From assembly GCA_038198445.1 (NCBI GenBank), contig JBBPZZ010000150.1:1-21351 (forward strand): a DNA stretch of 21,351 nucleotides, given 5' to 3'. The number at the start of each line of letters is the position of its first letter. Positions within the stretch are counted from its first letter, which is position 1. Source of the DNA: JACDDK01 sp038198445 (GTDB lineage: Bacteria > Actinomycetota > Rubrobacteria > Rubrobacterales > Rubrobacteraceae). This document shows, piece by piece, positions 14,091-21,351 of the stretch. The position numbers and the translations under genes were made by a program. The notes below the pieces were generated by a model. The model was not told the origin of the DNA, ran no database searches, and was given only the letters and a program-made list of their open reading frames with translations.

Positions 14091-14885
14091 ATGTTTCGTC
14101 TCATCTCCTGGAACGTCAACCGTAGGGTCAAGAAATTGACCGCGCAGGGGGGCGGTCTGGCCGAGTACGAACCCCATGTCATTGCCTTGCAAGAGGTTAC
14201 GGCCACCACCATCCCAATATGGCGGCGCGAGTTAGAGGAACGGGACTATCAGGTTGTGACCAGCTTAGATGCTGCGCCGAATCTTGACGAACTGGTAGGG
14301 GGACGGAAGTATGCGATCCTCACAGCATCACGATGGCCCGTAGAGTTATTGCCACCGGCTGATTTCAACGTGCCGTGGCGGGAGCGTGTGCTTTCCGTAA
14401 TCGTAGAAAGCCCGTGGGGTGAGATCGAGTGCCACAATGCACACCTTCCGGCGGGAGTTTCGCATGGTCTGATAAAGGTCGAAACGTTCGAGGGTATTTA
14501 TGAACGACTTTCCCAGAACGGAGAGCGACTACGTATCCTGTGTGGGGACTTCAACTCACCGCAAACGGAGCTGGCAGACGGCACCACTATCCCGTTCGGC
14601 ACCAACAACAAGCGCTGGTCGGAAGCTGAGTTGAGCGTGATAACAGGACTAGGGAAGCATGACCTCGGAGATGTGTACCGGGACCTGCATGGGTTCGGGA
14701 AGCAGGAAATGAGCTGGGTGATGTGGAATCGAGGTAAGAAGCATGGCCGCCGCTTCGACCACGTCTTTGCTTCACGGCGTCTGAATGCCACCGCCTGCTC
14801 TTATCTCCACGCGCTCCGAGAACAAGGGTTAAGCGATCACGCGCCAATCGAGGCTCGCTTTGAGCCAGCGGCGAATGTCACTTGA
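14091..14885 (+). CDS. Endonuclease/exonuclease/phosphatase family protein
   Basis: A 264-residue single-domain EEP-fold phosphoesterase. The family motifs appear in order: SWNVNRR near the N-terminus, ALQEV (metal-binding Glu), HNAHLPAGVSHG, CGDFNSPQTE, FDHVFAS and LSDHAPIEA at the C-terminus, so the active site looks intact. Substrate could be a nucleic acid, phosphoinositide-like lipid or small phosphoester. It begins one base after the lyase stop with only a weak ribosome site (GGGG-TAGG), and ends 48 bases before hyuA. Codon choice differs from the neighbours: more TTG, GTA, TTA, CAA and AAT-type codons and visibly lower third-position GC, suggesting a later insertion into the operon. 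No obvious link to the catabolic genes. Confidence 0.85.
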   Translation: MFRLISWNVNRRVKKLTAQGGGLAEYEPHVIALQEVTATTIPIWRRELEERDYQVVTSLDAAPNLDELVGGRKYAILTASRWPVELLPPADFNVPWRERVLSVIVESPWGEIECHNAHLPAGVSHGLIKVETFEGIYERLSQNGERLRILCGDFNSPQTELADGTTIPFGTNNKRWSEAELSVITGLGKHDLGDVYRDLHGFGKQEMSWVMWNRGKKHGRRFDHVFASRRLNATACSYLHALREQGLSDHAPIEARFEPAANVT

Positions 14886-14933
14886 GAACGGAGACCATCG
14901 AATGAGGAAAGGGAACCATGAATAGGAGGAGTT

Positions 14934-16988
14934 TTGGCGTATAACGTAGCGGTGGATGTCGGGGGGACGTTCACGGATGTGCTGGTCTTCAACGAAGACA
15001 CCGGCGAGTTGACGGAAGGCAAGGTGCTTTCGACGCCGGAGGACCCGTCGCAGGGGGTCGTTACCGGGATAGAGAATGTTTGTGAGAAGGTCGGGATCGG
15101 GTTCACGGACCTGAACTTGCTGTTTCATGGGACGACCGTGGTGACGAACATGATCCTCACGAATACCGGTTCGCGGGTGGGACTACTTACGACGAAGGGA
15201 CACGAGCAGATCCTCTATCTCGCCCGCGCCTGGACGCCGGGACCGCTCTACGGCTGGATGGCCCTCCAGAAGCCCGATCCGCCCGCCGATCCGACCGATA
15301 CCATCGGCATCTCCGAACGTCTCGGGGTGGATGGCATCATCATCTCGGAACTGGACGAGGAAGAGGTGCGTCAGGCGGTGAAGAGGCTCGTGGAGCGAGG
15401 CATAGAAGCTCTTGCCATCGGGTTCCTCAACTCCTACGTCAACCCGGATCACGAGCGGCGGGCGCGCGAGATCTCCCGCGAACTCTACCCGGACCTCTCG
15501 GTCTCCATCTCCTCGGACATCGGCCAGGAGTATGGCGAGTACGAGCGGACGCTGACCACCGTGGTCAACACCGCCGTGCAGCCGCGCGCCATGACGTACA
15601 TGCGGAACTTCGAGTCATCCATCGCGGAGAAGCAGTTCGGCGGCGCTCTCTCCATCGTCCGCTCGGACGGCGGGGCGATGAGCACGGAGGCGGTCGCGGA
15701 GCGGCCGATACAGATAGCGCTGTCGGGGCCATCGGGCGGCGTTACGGGCTCGGCGTACCTGGCGCGTGAGATCTCAGTCCCAGACATCCTGACCTTCGAC
15801 ATGGGCGGCACCTCAACCGACGTCTCTCTCTGCCTGAACGGTGAGACGCTGGTGCGGCGCGAGATGTCTCTGGGCTACTTCCGTTTCAAGGCGGCGGCTG
15901 TGGACGTACACAGCGTTGGGGCAGGCGGCGGCTCCATCGCGTTCCTGTCCGCGAGCGGCGCGTTGCAGGTCGGCCCGGCGAGCGCGGGCGCTGCTCCCGG
16001 ACCCGCCGCGTACGGCCGGGGTGGGGAGGAGCCTACCGTTACCGACGCGAACGTGGTGCTGCACCGCATCCCGCCGGACGTGGCCCTCGGCGGCACGCTG
16101 TCCCTGGACGAGGATGCGGCGCGGACCGCCGTGCAGAAGGTCGCGGAGCCGCTGGGGATGAGCGTCGAGGAGGCGGCCGAGGCTATAGTGGAGATCGTCA
16201 ACGAGAATATGCACGCCGCCCTGCGGGTGGTGAGCGTCGAGCGCGGCTACGACCCGAGGGAGTTCGGGCTAGTGGGCTTCGGCGGCGCGGGTCCGATGCA
16301 CGCGAACGCCCTTGGGCGCTTGATCCGCTCCCGCTCGGTCATCATCCCGCCGACGCCGGGCGTGATGAGCGCGTTCGGGTTCCTCTCGTCAGACATCCAG
16401 AACGAGTTTCCGGAGACGTATTTGAAGATCGCCGAGGAGACGCCCGCCTCCGAGCTGAAGGCCCGTGTCGAGGACCTGATGGCCGGGGCGAGCGAGTGGC
16501 TGGACGGCGAGGGTGTGGAGGAGGACAAGCGGCGTTTCGACCTGTACGCGGACTGCCGGTACTATTTGCAGAATATCCAGATCCCTTGCCGCTTCTCCCT
16601 GGAAGACCTGACGGGCGAGGACAGCACTTTCCTGCGGCGGCAGTTCGAGGAGGCCCACCGCCAGCGGTACAACTTCGAGCTGCCCGACTCGCCGCTGGAG
16701 ATCGCCACGATAAGGGTGATCGGTCGCGGCACCATCAAGGGCGTTACGCTCGTGGAGAGCGCGGAAGGCGCGGGCGAGGACGCCACGGGGGCAGTGATGC
16801 GGAATGAGAAGGTCTTCTTCGGCGGCGAATGGATGGAGACCCCGATCTATGGCCGCGGCGCGCTGCGCGCCGGAAACGTGGTTTCGGGGCCGGCCGTCGT
16901 GGTTCAGGACGATACGACGACCGTCATCGAGCCGGGGTACGCGGGCACGGTGGACCGTTTCGGGAACATAATGATCGAGGAGGCGTAG
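14934..16988 (+). CDS. hyuA: Hydantoinase A / oxoprolinase family subunit (HyuA)
   Basis: A 684-residue ASKHA-fold ATP-binding subunit. It opens with VAVDVGGTFTDVLVF (5-19), the phosphate-binding loop of Hydantoinase_A N-terminal domains, continues with FHGTTVVTNMIL, a second phosphate segment DMGGTSTDVSL beginning at Asp289, GAGGGSIAFL, and GFGGAGPMHANALG. The length is typical. It acts with HyuB: family members cleave N-methylhydantoin or 5-oxoproline with ATP, or carboxylate ketones (acetone/acetophenone carboxylases). Start is TTG 14934 just downstream of AGGAGG (14924-14929); later candidates would cut into the nucleotide loop. The hyuB ATG lies 4 bases after its stop. Presence of an amidase downstream favours a hydantoin-type ring-opening role. 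Confidence 0.9.
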   Translation: MAYNVAVDVGGTFTDVLVFNEDTGELTEGKVLSTPEDPSQGVVTGIENVCEKVGIGFTDLNLLFHGTTVVTNMILTNTGSRVGLLTTKGHEQILYLARAWTPGPLYGWMALQKPDPPADPTDTIGISERLGVDGIIISELDEEEVRQAVKRLVERGIEALAIGFLNSYVNPDHERRAREISRELYPDLSVSISSDIGQEYGEYERTLTTVVNTAVQPRAMTYMRNFESSIAEKQFGGALSIVRSDGGAMSTEAVAERPIQIALSGPSGGVTGSAYLAREISVPDILTFDMGGTSTDVSLCLNGETLVRREMSLGYFRFKAAAVDVHSVGAGGGSIAFLSASGALQVGPASAGAAPGPAAYGRGGEEPTVTDANVVLHRIPPDVALGGTLSLDEDAARTAVQKVAEPLGMSVEEAAEAIVEIVNENMHAALRVVSVERGYDPREFGLVGFGGAGPMHANALGRLIRSRSVIIPPTPGVMSAFGFLSSDIQNEFPETYLKIAEETPASELKARVEDLMAGASEWLDGEGVEEDKRRFDLYADCRYYLQNIQIPCRFSLEDLTGEDSTFLRRQFEEAHRQRYNFELPDSPLEIATIRVIGRGTIKGVTLVESAEGAGEDATGAVMRNEKVFFGGEWMETPIYGRGALRAGNVVSGPAVVVQDDTTTVIEPGYAGTVDRFGNIMIEEA

Positions 16989-16992
16989 AGCG

Positions 16993-18888
16993 ATGGCGCT
17001 GCAAGAAGGAACCCTCCCGGATTTCGTCCGGGAGCATGACATAGACCACGTAACCCTCGACATTATCGAGAGCGCGCTAAAGAATATCCGCGACGAGATG
17101 GACCGCGTGCTGGTGACCACGGCCGTCAGCCCCATCATCCGCGAGCAGGCCGACGAGTTCCCCCTCATCGCCGATAAGAAGGGGCGCATGATCGTGGGCC
17201 AGTTCGGCAGCCCCGTGGACACCGTCCTCGAAAACTCTCCCTACAAGGTAGAAGAGTTGAAGGACGGCGACGTCATAGCCCTGAACGACCCGTACATGAT
17301 GGAGGGCTCGACCTCGCACCTGCCGGACATCCTGCTGGTCCGGCCCATCTTCTACGACGACGACCACATCGGCTACGCTCTGCAGTGGGGCAACCTGATG
17401 GACGTCGGCGGCTCGACGGCCGGGTCCATTCCCATCGACGCCCGCAGCATCTACGAAGAAGGCGTCCGGATGCCGCCCGTCAAGCTCTACGATGCAGGGA
17501 AGCTTAATGAGGAAGTGTTGCGCTTCTTCTGCCACAACTCGCGCACCCCGCGCGAGACCCGGGCGGACGTCATGGCGATCTCCGCCGGGACGGCCACGGG
17601 GGCGCAACGGGTCAAGGACATCTGCGACCGCTTCGGGAAGGACACCTACCTCGAAGCGTGCGACGCGTTGCTCGACCGGACGCGCACGAGCGTGATGGCC
17701 CTGATCCAGCAGCTAATCCCCAAGGGCCAGCGTTTCGAGTTCGAGGACTACACCGACGACGACGGCCTCGGCAACGGCCCCATCAAGCTGAAGCTCGCCA
17801 TGTGGCGGGAGGACGACACCCTGCACCTGGACTGGACGGGAACAGACGATCAAGTCCCCGGACCCGTGAACTTCCTCCTCAACAAGGAGATGTTCCAGAT
17901 GTTCGCGGGCGTATTCCTGATCTCCGCCGTGGATCCGACCATCCTGTTCAACGACGGCTACGCCGACATCATCAAAGTGACCATCCCCGAAGGCTCCGTC
18001 CTGCGCCCGAAAGCTCCGGCGCCTCTGAGCAATCGCCTGGTCGTCATGGCCCGGCTCTTTGACGTGCTCGGCGCGGTCTACGCGAAGGCTATCGGCTTCA
18101 ACGTCTCCGGGAGCTACGGCACCAGCCCCAACTTCGTCTACTCCGGCGTGAAGAAGACGGGCGAGCCGTTCCAGACCATGGAGATCCTTTACGGCGGCAT
18201 CCCCGCCATACCAGGAAAGGACGGTCTCGACGGACATTCCTGGTGGCCGGAGTTCCTCGCCGTGCCGGCCGAGTACATGGAGACCTACTATCCTCTTATC
18301 GTTGAGGAATACTCCGTCCGCCCGGACACCTGCGGCGCGGGCGAGTTCCGGGGCGGCTGCGGCATCAAGAAGGTCTATCGTTTCCTGGCCGACGGCAGCA
18401 TCACCTACCAGGATGACCGCGCCCTCACCTACCCCTACGGCGTCGCAGGTGGCAAGCCCGGTACACCGTCCAAAAAGACCCTCATCCGCGCCGGCGGTGA
18501 GGAGGTTGACCTCCCCTCGAAAGTAAGCGACGTCCCCGTCTACGAAGGCGACTTCCTCGCCTTCGAGACCGCCGGCGCCGGCGGCGTCGGAGATCCGCTC
18601 TCCCGCGATCCAGAAGCCGTCGCCAAAGACATTCGCTGGAAACTGATCTCTACAGAAGCCGCCGAAAACGACTACGGCGTAATCCTCGATGGCGACGGTG
18701 CGGTGGACTCAGCCGCAACCGAATCCCGCCGCCAAGAGCTGAAGAGCAGCCGCGGCGAACTCCTGGGCTTCGACCACGGCCCGCTCCCCTCGCTGGAGGA
18801 GCAGCGTTCGATCATTGCCGATACTCGGCGCAAGTTCAACGAGTGGCTCTCGGGAGAGATGGGCGCCCGCCGCAACGGCGCGGGATAA
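16993..18888 (+). CDS. hyuB: Hydantoinase B / oxoprolinase family subunit (HyuB)
   Basis: A 631-residue partner of HyuA. Family signatures include DIIESALKNIRDEMDRVL at the N-terminus, DGDVIALNDPYMMEGSTSHLPDILLV, NSRTPRETRADVMA, and SGSYGTSPNFVYSG, and the C-terminal AGGGGVGDPL-like segment appears as GAGGVGDPLSRDPEAV. It lies 4 bases after hyuA and 4 bases before the amidase gene. An oddity is the segment GNLMDVGG around residue 137, where many HyuB proteins have a histidine pair before the conserved aspartate (HHxDVGG-type pattern, from memory of the family). This could alter metal binding or chemistry. Function with HyuA is therefore certain at family level, but hydrolysis versus carboxylation and the substrate are open. 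Confidence 0.88.
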   Translation: MALQEGTLPDFVREHDIDHVTLDIIESALKNIRDEMDRVLVTTAVSPIIREQADEFPLIADKKGRMIVGQFGSPVDTVLENSPYKVEELKDGDVIALNDPYMMEGSTSHLPDILLVRPIFYDDDHIGYALQWGNLMDVGGSTAGSIPIDARSIYEEGVRMPPVKLYDAGKLNEEVLRFFCHNSRTPRETRADVMAISAGTATGAQRVKDICDRFGKDTYLEACDALLDRTRTSVMALIQQLIPKGQRFEFEDYTDDDGLGNGPIKLKLAMWREDDTLHLDWTGTDDQVPGPVNFLLNKEMFQMFAGVFLISAVDPTILFNDGYADIIKVTIPEGSVLRPKAPAPLSNRLVVMARLFDVLGAVYAKAIGFNVSGSYGTSPNFVYSGVKKTGEPFQTMEILYGGIPAIPGKDGLDGHSWWPEFLAVPAEYMETYYPLIVEEYSVRPDTCGAGEFRGGCGIKKVYRFLADGSITYQDDRALTYPYGVAGGKPGTPSKKTLIRAGGEEVDLPSKVSDVPVYEGDFLAFETAGAGGVGDPLSRDPEAVAKDIRWKLISTEAAENDYGVILDGDGAVDSAATESRRQELKSSRGELLGFDHGPLPSLEEQRSIIADTRRKFNEWLSGEMGARRNGAG

Positions 18889-18892
18889 CCTC

Positions 18893-19519
18893 ATGACGCA
18901 CATTGAAGGCTTCGGCGAGCGCGGCGGCTTCGGTCGCCGCCCCGCCCTCATCGTCATAGACATGACCCTCGGCTTCACAGACCACGAATCTCCTCTGGCC
19001 TGCGATCTCGAAGGTCCGATCGCGGAGATAGAAAAGCTCCTCGAAGCTGCTCGTCAGGCGGAGATACCAGTCATCTTTACAACGGTTGCCTACCGCGAGT
19101 CTGACAAGCTAACCGCTGCTACCTTCATAGACAAAGTCCCCGCCCTGCTCACCCTCGAAGCCGGTTCTCGTTGGGCCGAGATAGACCCGCGCATAGCCCC
19201 ACTCGAAACAGAGCCGGTACTCAACAAGCTCTTCGCCTCTGGTTTCTTTGGCACCGGACTCTCCAGTGCGCTAACCGCCGCCGGAGTAGACACGCTCGTT
19301 ATCACCGGGGCCTCGACCTCCGGCTGCGTCCGCGCCACCGCCGTCGATGCCCTCCAGTATGGCTTCCGTCCGGTCGTTCCCCGAGAGGCCGTCGGCGACC
19401 GCACCCTCGACGCCCAAGAGGCCAACCTCTACGACATAGACGCCAAGTATGGTGACGTGATCCCCGTCGCTGATGCGCTGAAATATCTGGAGGAAGTCTC
19501 CTCCGCCCACGCTCGCTAA
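18893..19519 (+). CDS. Isochorismatase-fold cysteine amidohydrolase, N-carbamoylsarcosine amidase-like
   Basis: A 208-residue cysteine hydrolase. The catalytic triad of the family is visible as Asp23 (LIVIDMT), Lys112 (LNKLFASGFFGT) and Cys145 (STSGCVRATA), with the cis-peptide-like TSGCV context of N-carbamoylsarcosine amidase and related amidases. It would release ammonia and carbon dioxide from a carbamoyl group, the step that follows hydantoin ring opening; nicotinamidase-like activity is less likely from context. The chosen ATG lies 4 bases after the hyuB stop; an upstream in-frame ATG at 18815 would overlap hyuB heavily. No strong ribosome site, so coupling to hyuB is probable. It is the last gene of the operon; no clear terminator follows. 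Confidence 0.85.
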   Translation: MTHIEGFGERGGFGRRPALIVIDMTLGFTDHESPLACDLEGPIAEIEKLLEAARQAEIPVIFTTVAYRESDKLTAATFIDKVPALLTLEAGSRWAEIDPRIAPLETEPVLNKLFASGFFGTGLSSALTAAGVDTLVITGASTSGCVRATAVDALQYGFRPVVPREAVGDRTLDAQEANLYDIDAKYGDVIPVADALKYLEEVSSAHAR

Positions 19520-19575
19520 GGAGTAATTGTTCGACGAGTGCGGTACGATTTCTGTTAAGGGTATTCGATAGAGTT

Positions 19576-19585
19576 GGGAGGTGAT
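19576..19585 (+). promoter_or_regulatory. Extended Shine-Dalgarno for the AIPR gene
   Basis: GGGAGGTGAT directly precedes ATG 19586 and matches the anti-Shine-Dalgarno sequence over nine bases. It decides the start, since the TTG at 19574 that would extend the frame lies before it. It implies strong initiation independent of the catabolic operon. Confidence 0.75.
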
Positions 19586-20974
19586 ATGAATTTACGGCAG
19601 CAGATTGTTCAGGAGAGGGTCGAGAAAACTGTACAGGATCTAAGTGTAACGGAGGATGTTGCGTTTGCTCGTTTCGTGCATACTTTAATTGTTGGACAGA
19701 GTATGCACGCCTTTGATCCTGCGGATTTTGTTGATGGGGGTCAGGATAAGCAGGTTGATATTGTTACTCTTGAGCAGGATGACAACGAAGCTACTGTTTA
19801 CATAGTACAAGCAAAGAAAACGACCTCTTTTTCGTCTAACGTTTTGATACAGATGCGTAACGGTCTTGACTGGGTGTTCAACAAATCGCGGGCTGATGTC
19901 AATAGGCTTGCAAACATGAGATTCAAAGACCGAATAACAGAATACAGGTCAATACAAAGCGCGATAGGACCCTCGAATATACATGTTCAAGTTGCATTTG
20001 TTACCAATGGACTAGAGGACGAAATATCAGAGGAGTTTAAGCAAGAAGAGAAAACGATCAGAGACCAGTATGACAACGACACGTTCGCTAGTTTTGAGTT
20101 TCGAGCTTGGGGCGCTAACGAGCTTGTAACTCGAATGAATGCACTCGAAAAGCGTGATCGTAAGATCAACGAAGATATACGCATTCGATACGATGCCAAT
20201 AACCCTTCCCTGATTAGATACCATGCTGAAGGTCTGAAAGGCATTATATGCTCGGCGACCGCACGAGAAATTGCGAGAGTGGTAAACGACGATATTACAG
20301 GATCTGTATTTGATGCGAACATTCGACGCTTTCTTGGGACACGCGGTGCTGTAAACTCAGACATCTTCAATACTTGCAGTCAGGCTGACGAGAGCTACCT
20401 ATTCTGGTTTCTCAACAATGGTGTAACAATCGTTTGTGAGCACTGCGAGGCAGTAACAGATCCAGATAACCCACACGTCAAAATCAAGAATATGCAGATC
20501 GTCAATGGGTGCCAGACGGCTACTACTTTAGCTATGGCAGAGCGTGAAGGAAAGCTCGCTCCGGATACTCGTGTACTACTTCGTATCTATGAAGCAGCCG
20601 ATTCTGATCTTGTAGATAAAATTGTCCTAACAACGAATAACCAGAATAAGATCAACAGCCGTGATCTGCGGGCCAATGATCCCGTACAAGTAGATATGGA
20701 ACGAGCTTTTGCGAGTTATGGTTATTCGTATGAAAGAAAGCCTAGACAGTACGATAACCAAGACAATATTGATGTTCAACGGATAATAGCTAATGAGATA
20801 GTTGCCCAAAGCTATTTGGCTGTAGTGTTGAAAAAACCCTCCGACGCGAGACGCCGCAAATATAAAGTGTGGGGCGAGCTTTACGAAACGGTCTTTAGCG
20901 GCCACATGATCGAACCTCATGTGATCGCTACGAGTGTATACCGGCATGCTGTCGGATGGCTGCGCCAGTCATAG
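19586..20974 (+). CDS. AIPR (abortive infection phage resistance) family protein, truncated by TAG
   Basis: 462 residues up to an in-frame TAG. The N-terminal part (about 1-100) looks like a PD-(D/E)XK nuclease: DKQVDIV with Asp58, then VYIVQAKKT with Gln75-x-Lys77. The central part carries the AIPR signature: YLFWFLNNGVTIVCE, then NMQIVNGCQTATTLA, and VLTTNNQNKINSRDLRANDPVQ. Family members are linked to phage defence and plasmid or mobile DNA (family knowledge). The frame continues without stop for 105 codons past the TAG, to TAA at 21290-21292, giving a 568-residue product if read through. Codon use is far more AT-rich than in the preceding genes, which argues for horizontal acquisition. 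No restriction or methyltransferase partner is in the window. Function of the shortened protein is doubtful. Confidence 0.85.
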   Translation: MNLRQQIVQERVEKTVQDLSVTEDVAFARFVHTLIVGQSMHAFDPADFVDGGQDKQVDIVTLEQDDNEATVYIVQAKKTTSFSSNVLIQMRNGLDWVFNKSRADVNRLANMRFKDRITEYRSIQSAIGPSNIHVQVAFVTNGLEDEISEEFKQEEKTIRDQYDNDTFASFEFRAWGANELVTRMNALEKRDRKINEDIRIRYDANNPSLIRYHAEGLKGIICSATAREIARVVNDDITGSVFDANIRRFLGTRGAVNSDIFNTCSQADESYLFWFLNNGVTIVCEHCEAVTDPDNPHVKIKNMQIVNGCQTATTLAMAEREGKLAPDTRVLLRIYEAADSDLVDKIVLTTNNQNKINSRDLRANDPVQVDMERAFASYGYSYERKPRQYDNQDNIDVQRIIANEIVAQSYLAVVLKKPSDARRRKYKVWGELYETVFSGHMIEPHVIATSVYRHAVGWLRQS

Positions 20975-21292
20975 TATTCTATCGACTCTGATGAACTTAG
21001 ACGGAAATTAGTTAACAACGGTGCCTTTCATATTACTAGGATTGCAGCACACCTCTGGAGAGGGGGAGATAGTTGGCAAATCGGTCTTCCTGAACTACGA
21101 AATCAGATCCAAGATTTGGAGAGAAATCCAGAAACACTGGATTTGCATTTCGAAGATGCACTCAAGCTGCTCGAAACTACAATAAGCAAAGATAAGCAGT
21201 ACAAGGCAGATGTAGACAACGCTCTAAATTCAGGAACGCTCGACTCTCATATTGACCGAGCATTGTACAGAAAACGTCGAGTACCCAAGTAA
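20975..21292 (+). pseudogene. In-frame C-terminal remainder of the AIPR gene after a stop codon
   Basis: Directly after the TAG at 20972-20974 the same reading frame stays open for 105 codons and ends at TAA 21290-21292. Its translation has normal protein character, including a leucine-rich helical segment (LRNQIQDLERNPETLDLHFEDALKLLE in part) and a basic end, YRKRRVPK. There is no in-frame ATG and no well-placed ribosome site, so it is unlikely to be an independent gene. The simplest reading is that it is the separated C-terminus of the AIPR protein, caused by a nonsense mutation or a base error. Confidence 0.7.
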
Positions 21293-21351
21293 TCGAAGTA
21301 CCAACGCTGCGCTAACTTGTTGTTAATCTTTCGGGTAGAGCCAGAAGGAGA
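21293..21351. other. Trailing AT-rich sequence
   Basis: The last 59 bases after the TAA hold no recognisable gene or terminator. An AGAAGGAGA stretch at the very end could be the ribosome site of a gene starting beyond the window. Confidence 0.35.

Noticed and set aside
13130..14212. 360-residue minus-strand frame opposite the HMG-CoA lyase gene
   Set aside because: Antisense to a gene with full lyase signature; no motif of its own.
18815..18892. Upstream extension of the isochorismatase-fold gene
   Set aside because: Would overlap hyuB by about 74 bases; ATG 18893 directly after the hyuB stop gives the usual family N-terminus.
20027..20947. Minus-strand frames opposite the AIPR gene
   Set aside because: Shadows of a gene with a conserved signature; no ribosome sites.

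Overview
The window is a GC-rich bacterial chromosome segment. Sequence signals point to a high-GC Gram-positive, probably Actinomycetota and possibly Rubrobacter-like: a sortase, frequent GTG/TTG starts, GTGA/ATGA gene overlaps, and a mix of acyl-CoA, CoA-transferase and hydantoinase catabolic genes. The taxonomic call is inference. No rRNA, tRNA, CRISPR array or insertion sequence was seen.

Left part (1-4.2 kb), mostly housekeeping. It holds a membrane fatty-acid desaturase (+), a diacylglycerol-kinase-like lipid kinase (-) whose last codons are displaced by an apparent 1-base loss in a homopolymer run, a small DUF1330-type protein (+) and a sortase (-). Two stretches, 1-492 and 1567-1901, have no convincing gene.

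Central catabolic block (4.2-19.5 kb), in three transcription units. (1) A tight + strand operon encodes the lower leucine/isovalerate pathway: carboxyltransferase beta subunit, methylglutaconyl-CoA-hydratase-like enoyl-CoA hydratase, and a biotin carboxylase/BCCP fusion. (2) A - strand operon encodes a UPF0261/Tm-1-like ATP-binding protein, a PEP-hydrolase-like TIM-barrel protein translationally coupled to it, and a cupin. The first two correspond to the two halves of the plant antiviral protein Tm-1; their bacterial role is unknown. (3) A divergent + strand operon starts with a GntR/FCD regulator behind a near-consensus promoter that overlaps a perfect palindrome. It continues with a class III CoA-transferase, an HMG-CoA lyase, an endonuclease/exonuclease/phosphatase-family protein of different base composition, HyuA, HyuB and an isochorismatase-fold amidase. 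HMG-CoA lyase completes the route begun by unit 1 (3-methylcrotonyl-CoA to acetoacetate plus acetyl-CoA). HyuA/HyuB plus a carbamoylsarcosinase-like amidase suggests opening of a hydantoin-like ring followed by decarbamoylation. The regulator sits between units 2 and 3 and probably controls both.

Right part (19.5-21.35 kb), a conspicuously AT-richer segment. It carries an AIPR-family (abortive infection phage resistance) gene with an N-terminal PD-(D/E)XK-like nuclease motif. The frame is cut by a TAG at 20972-20974 but stays open for another 105 codons, so the gene is either a nonsense-inactivated defence gene, a read-through gene or a sequencing error. This looks like recently acquired defence DNA beside the catabolic cluster.
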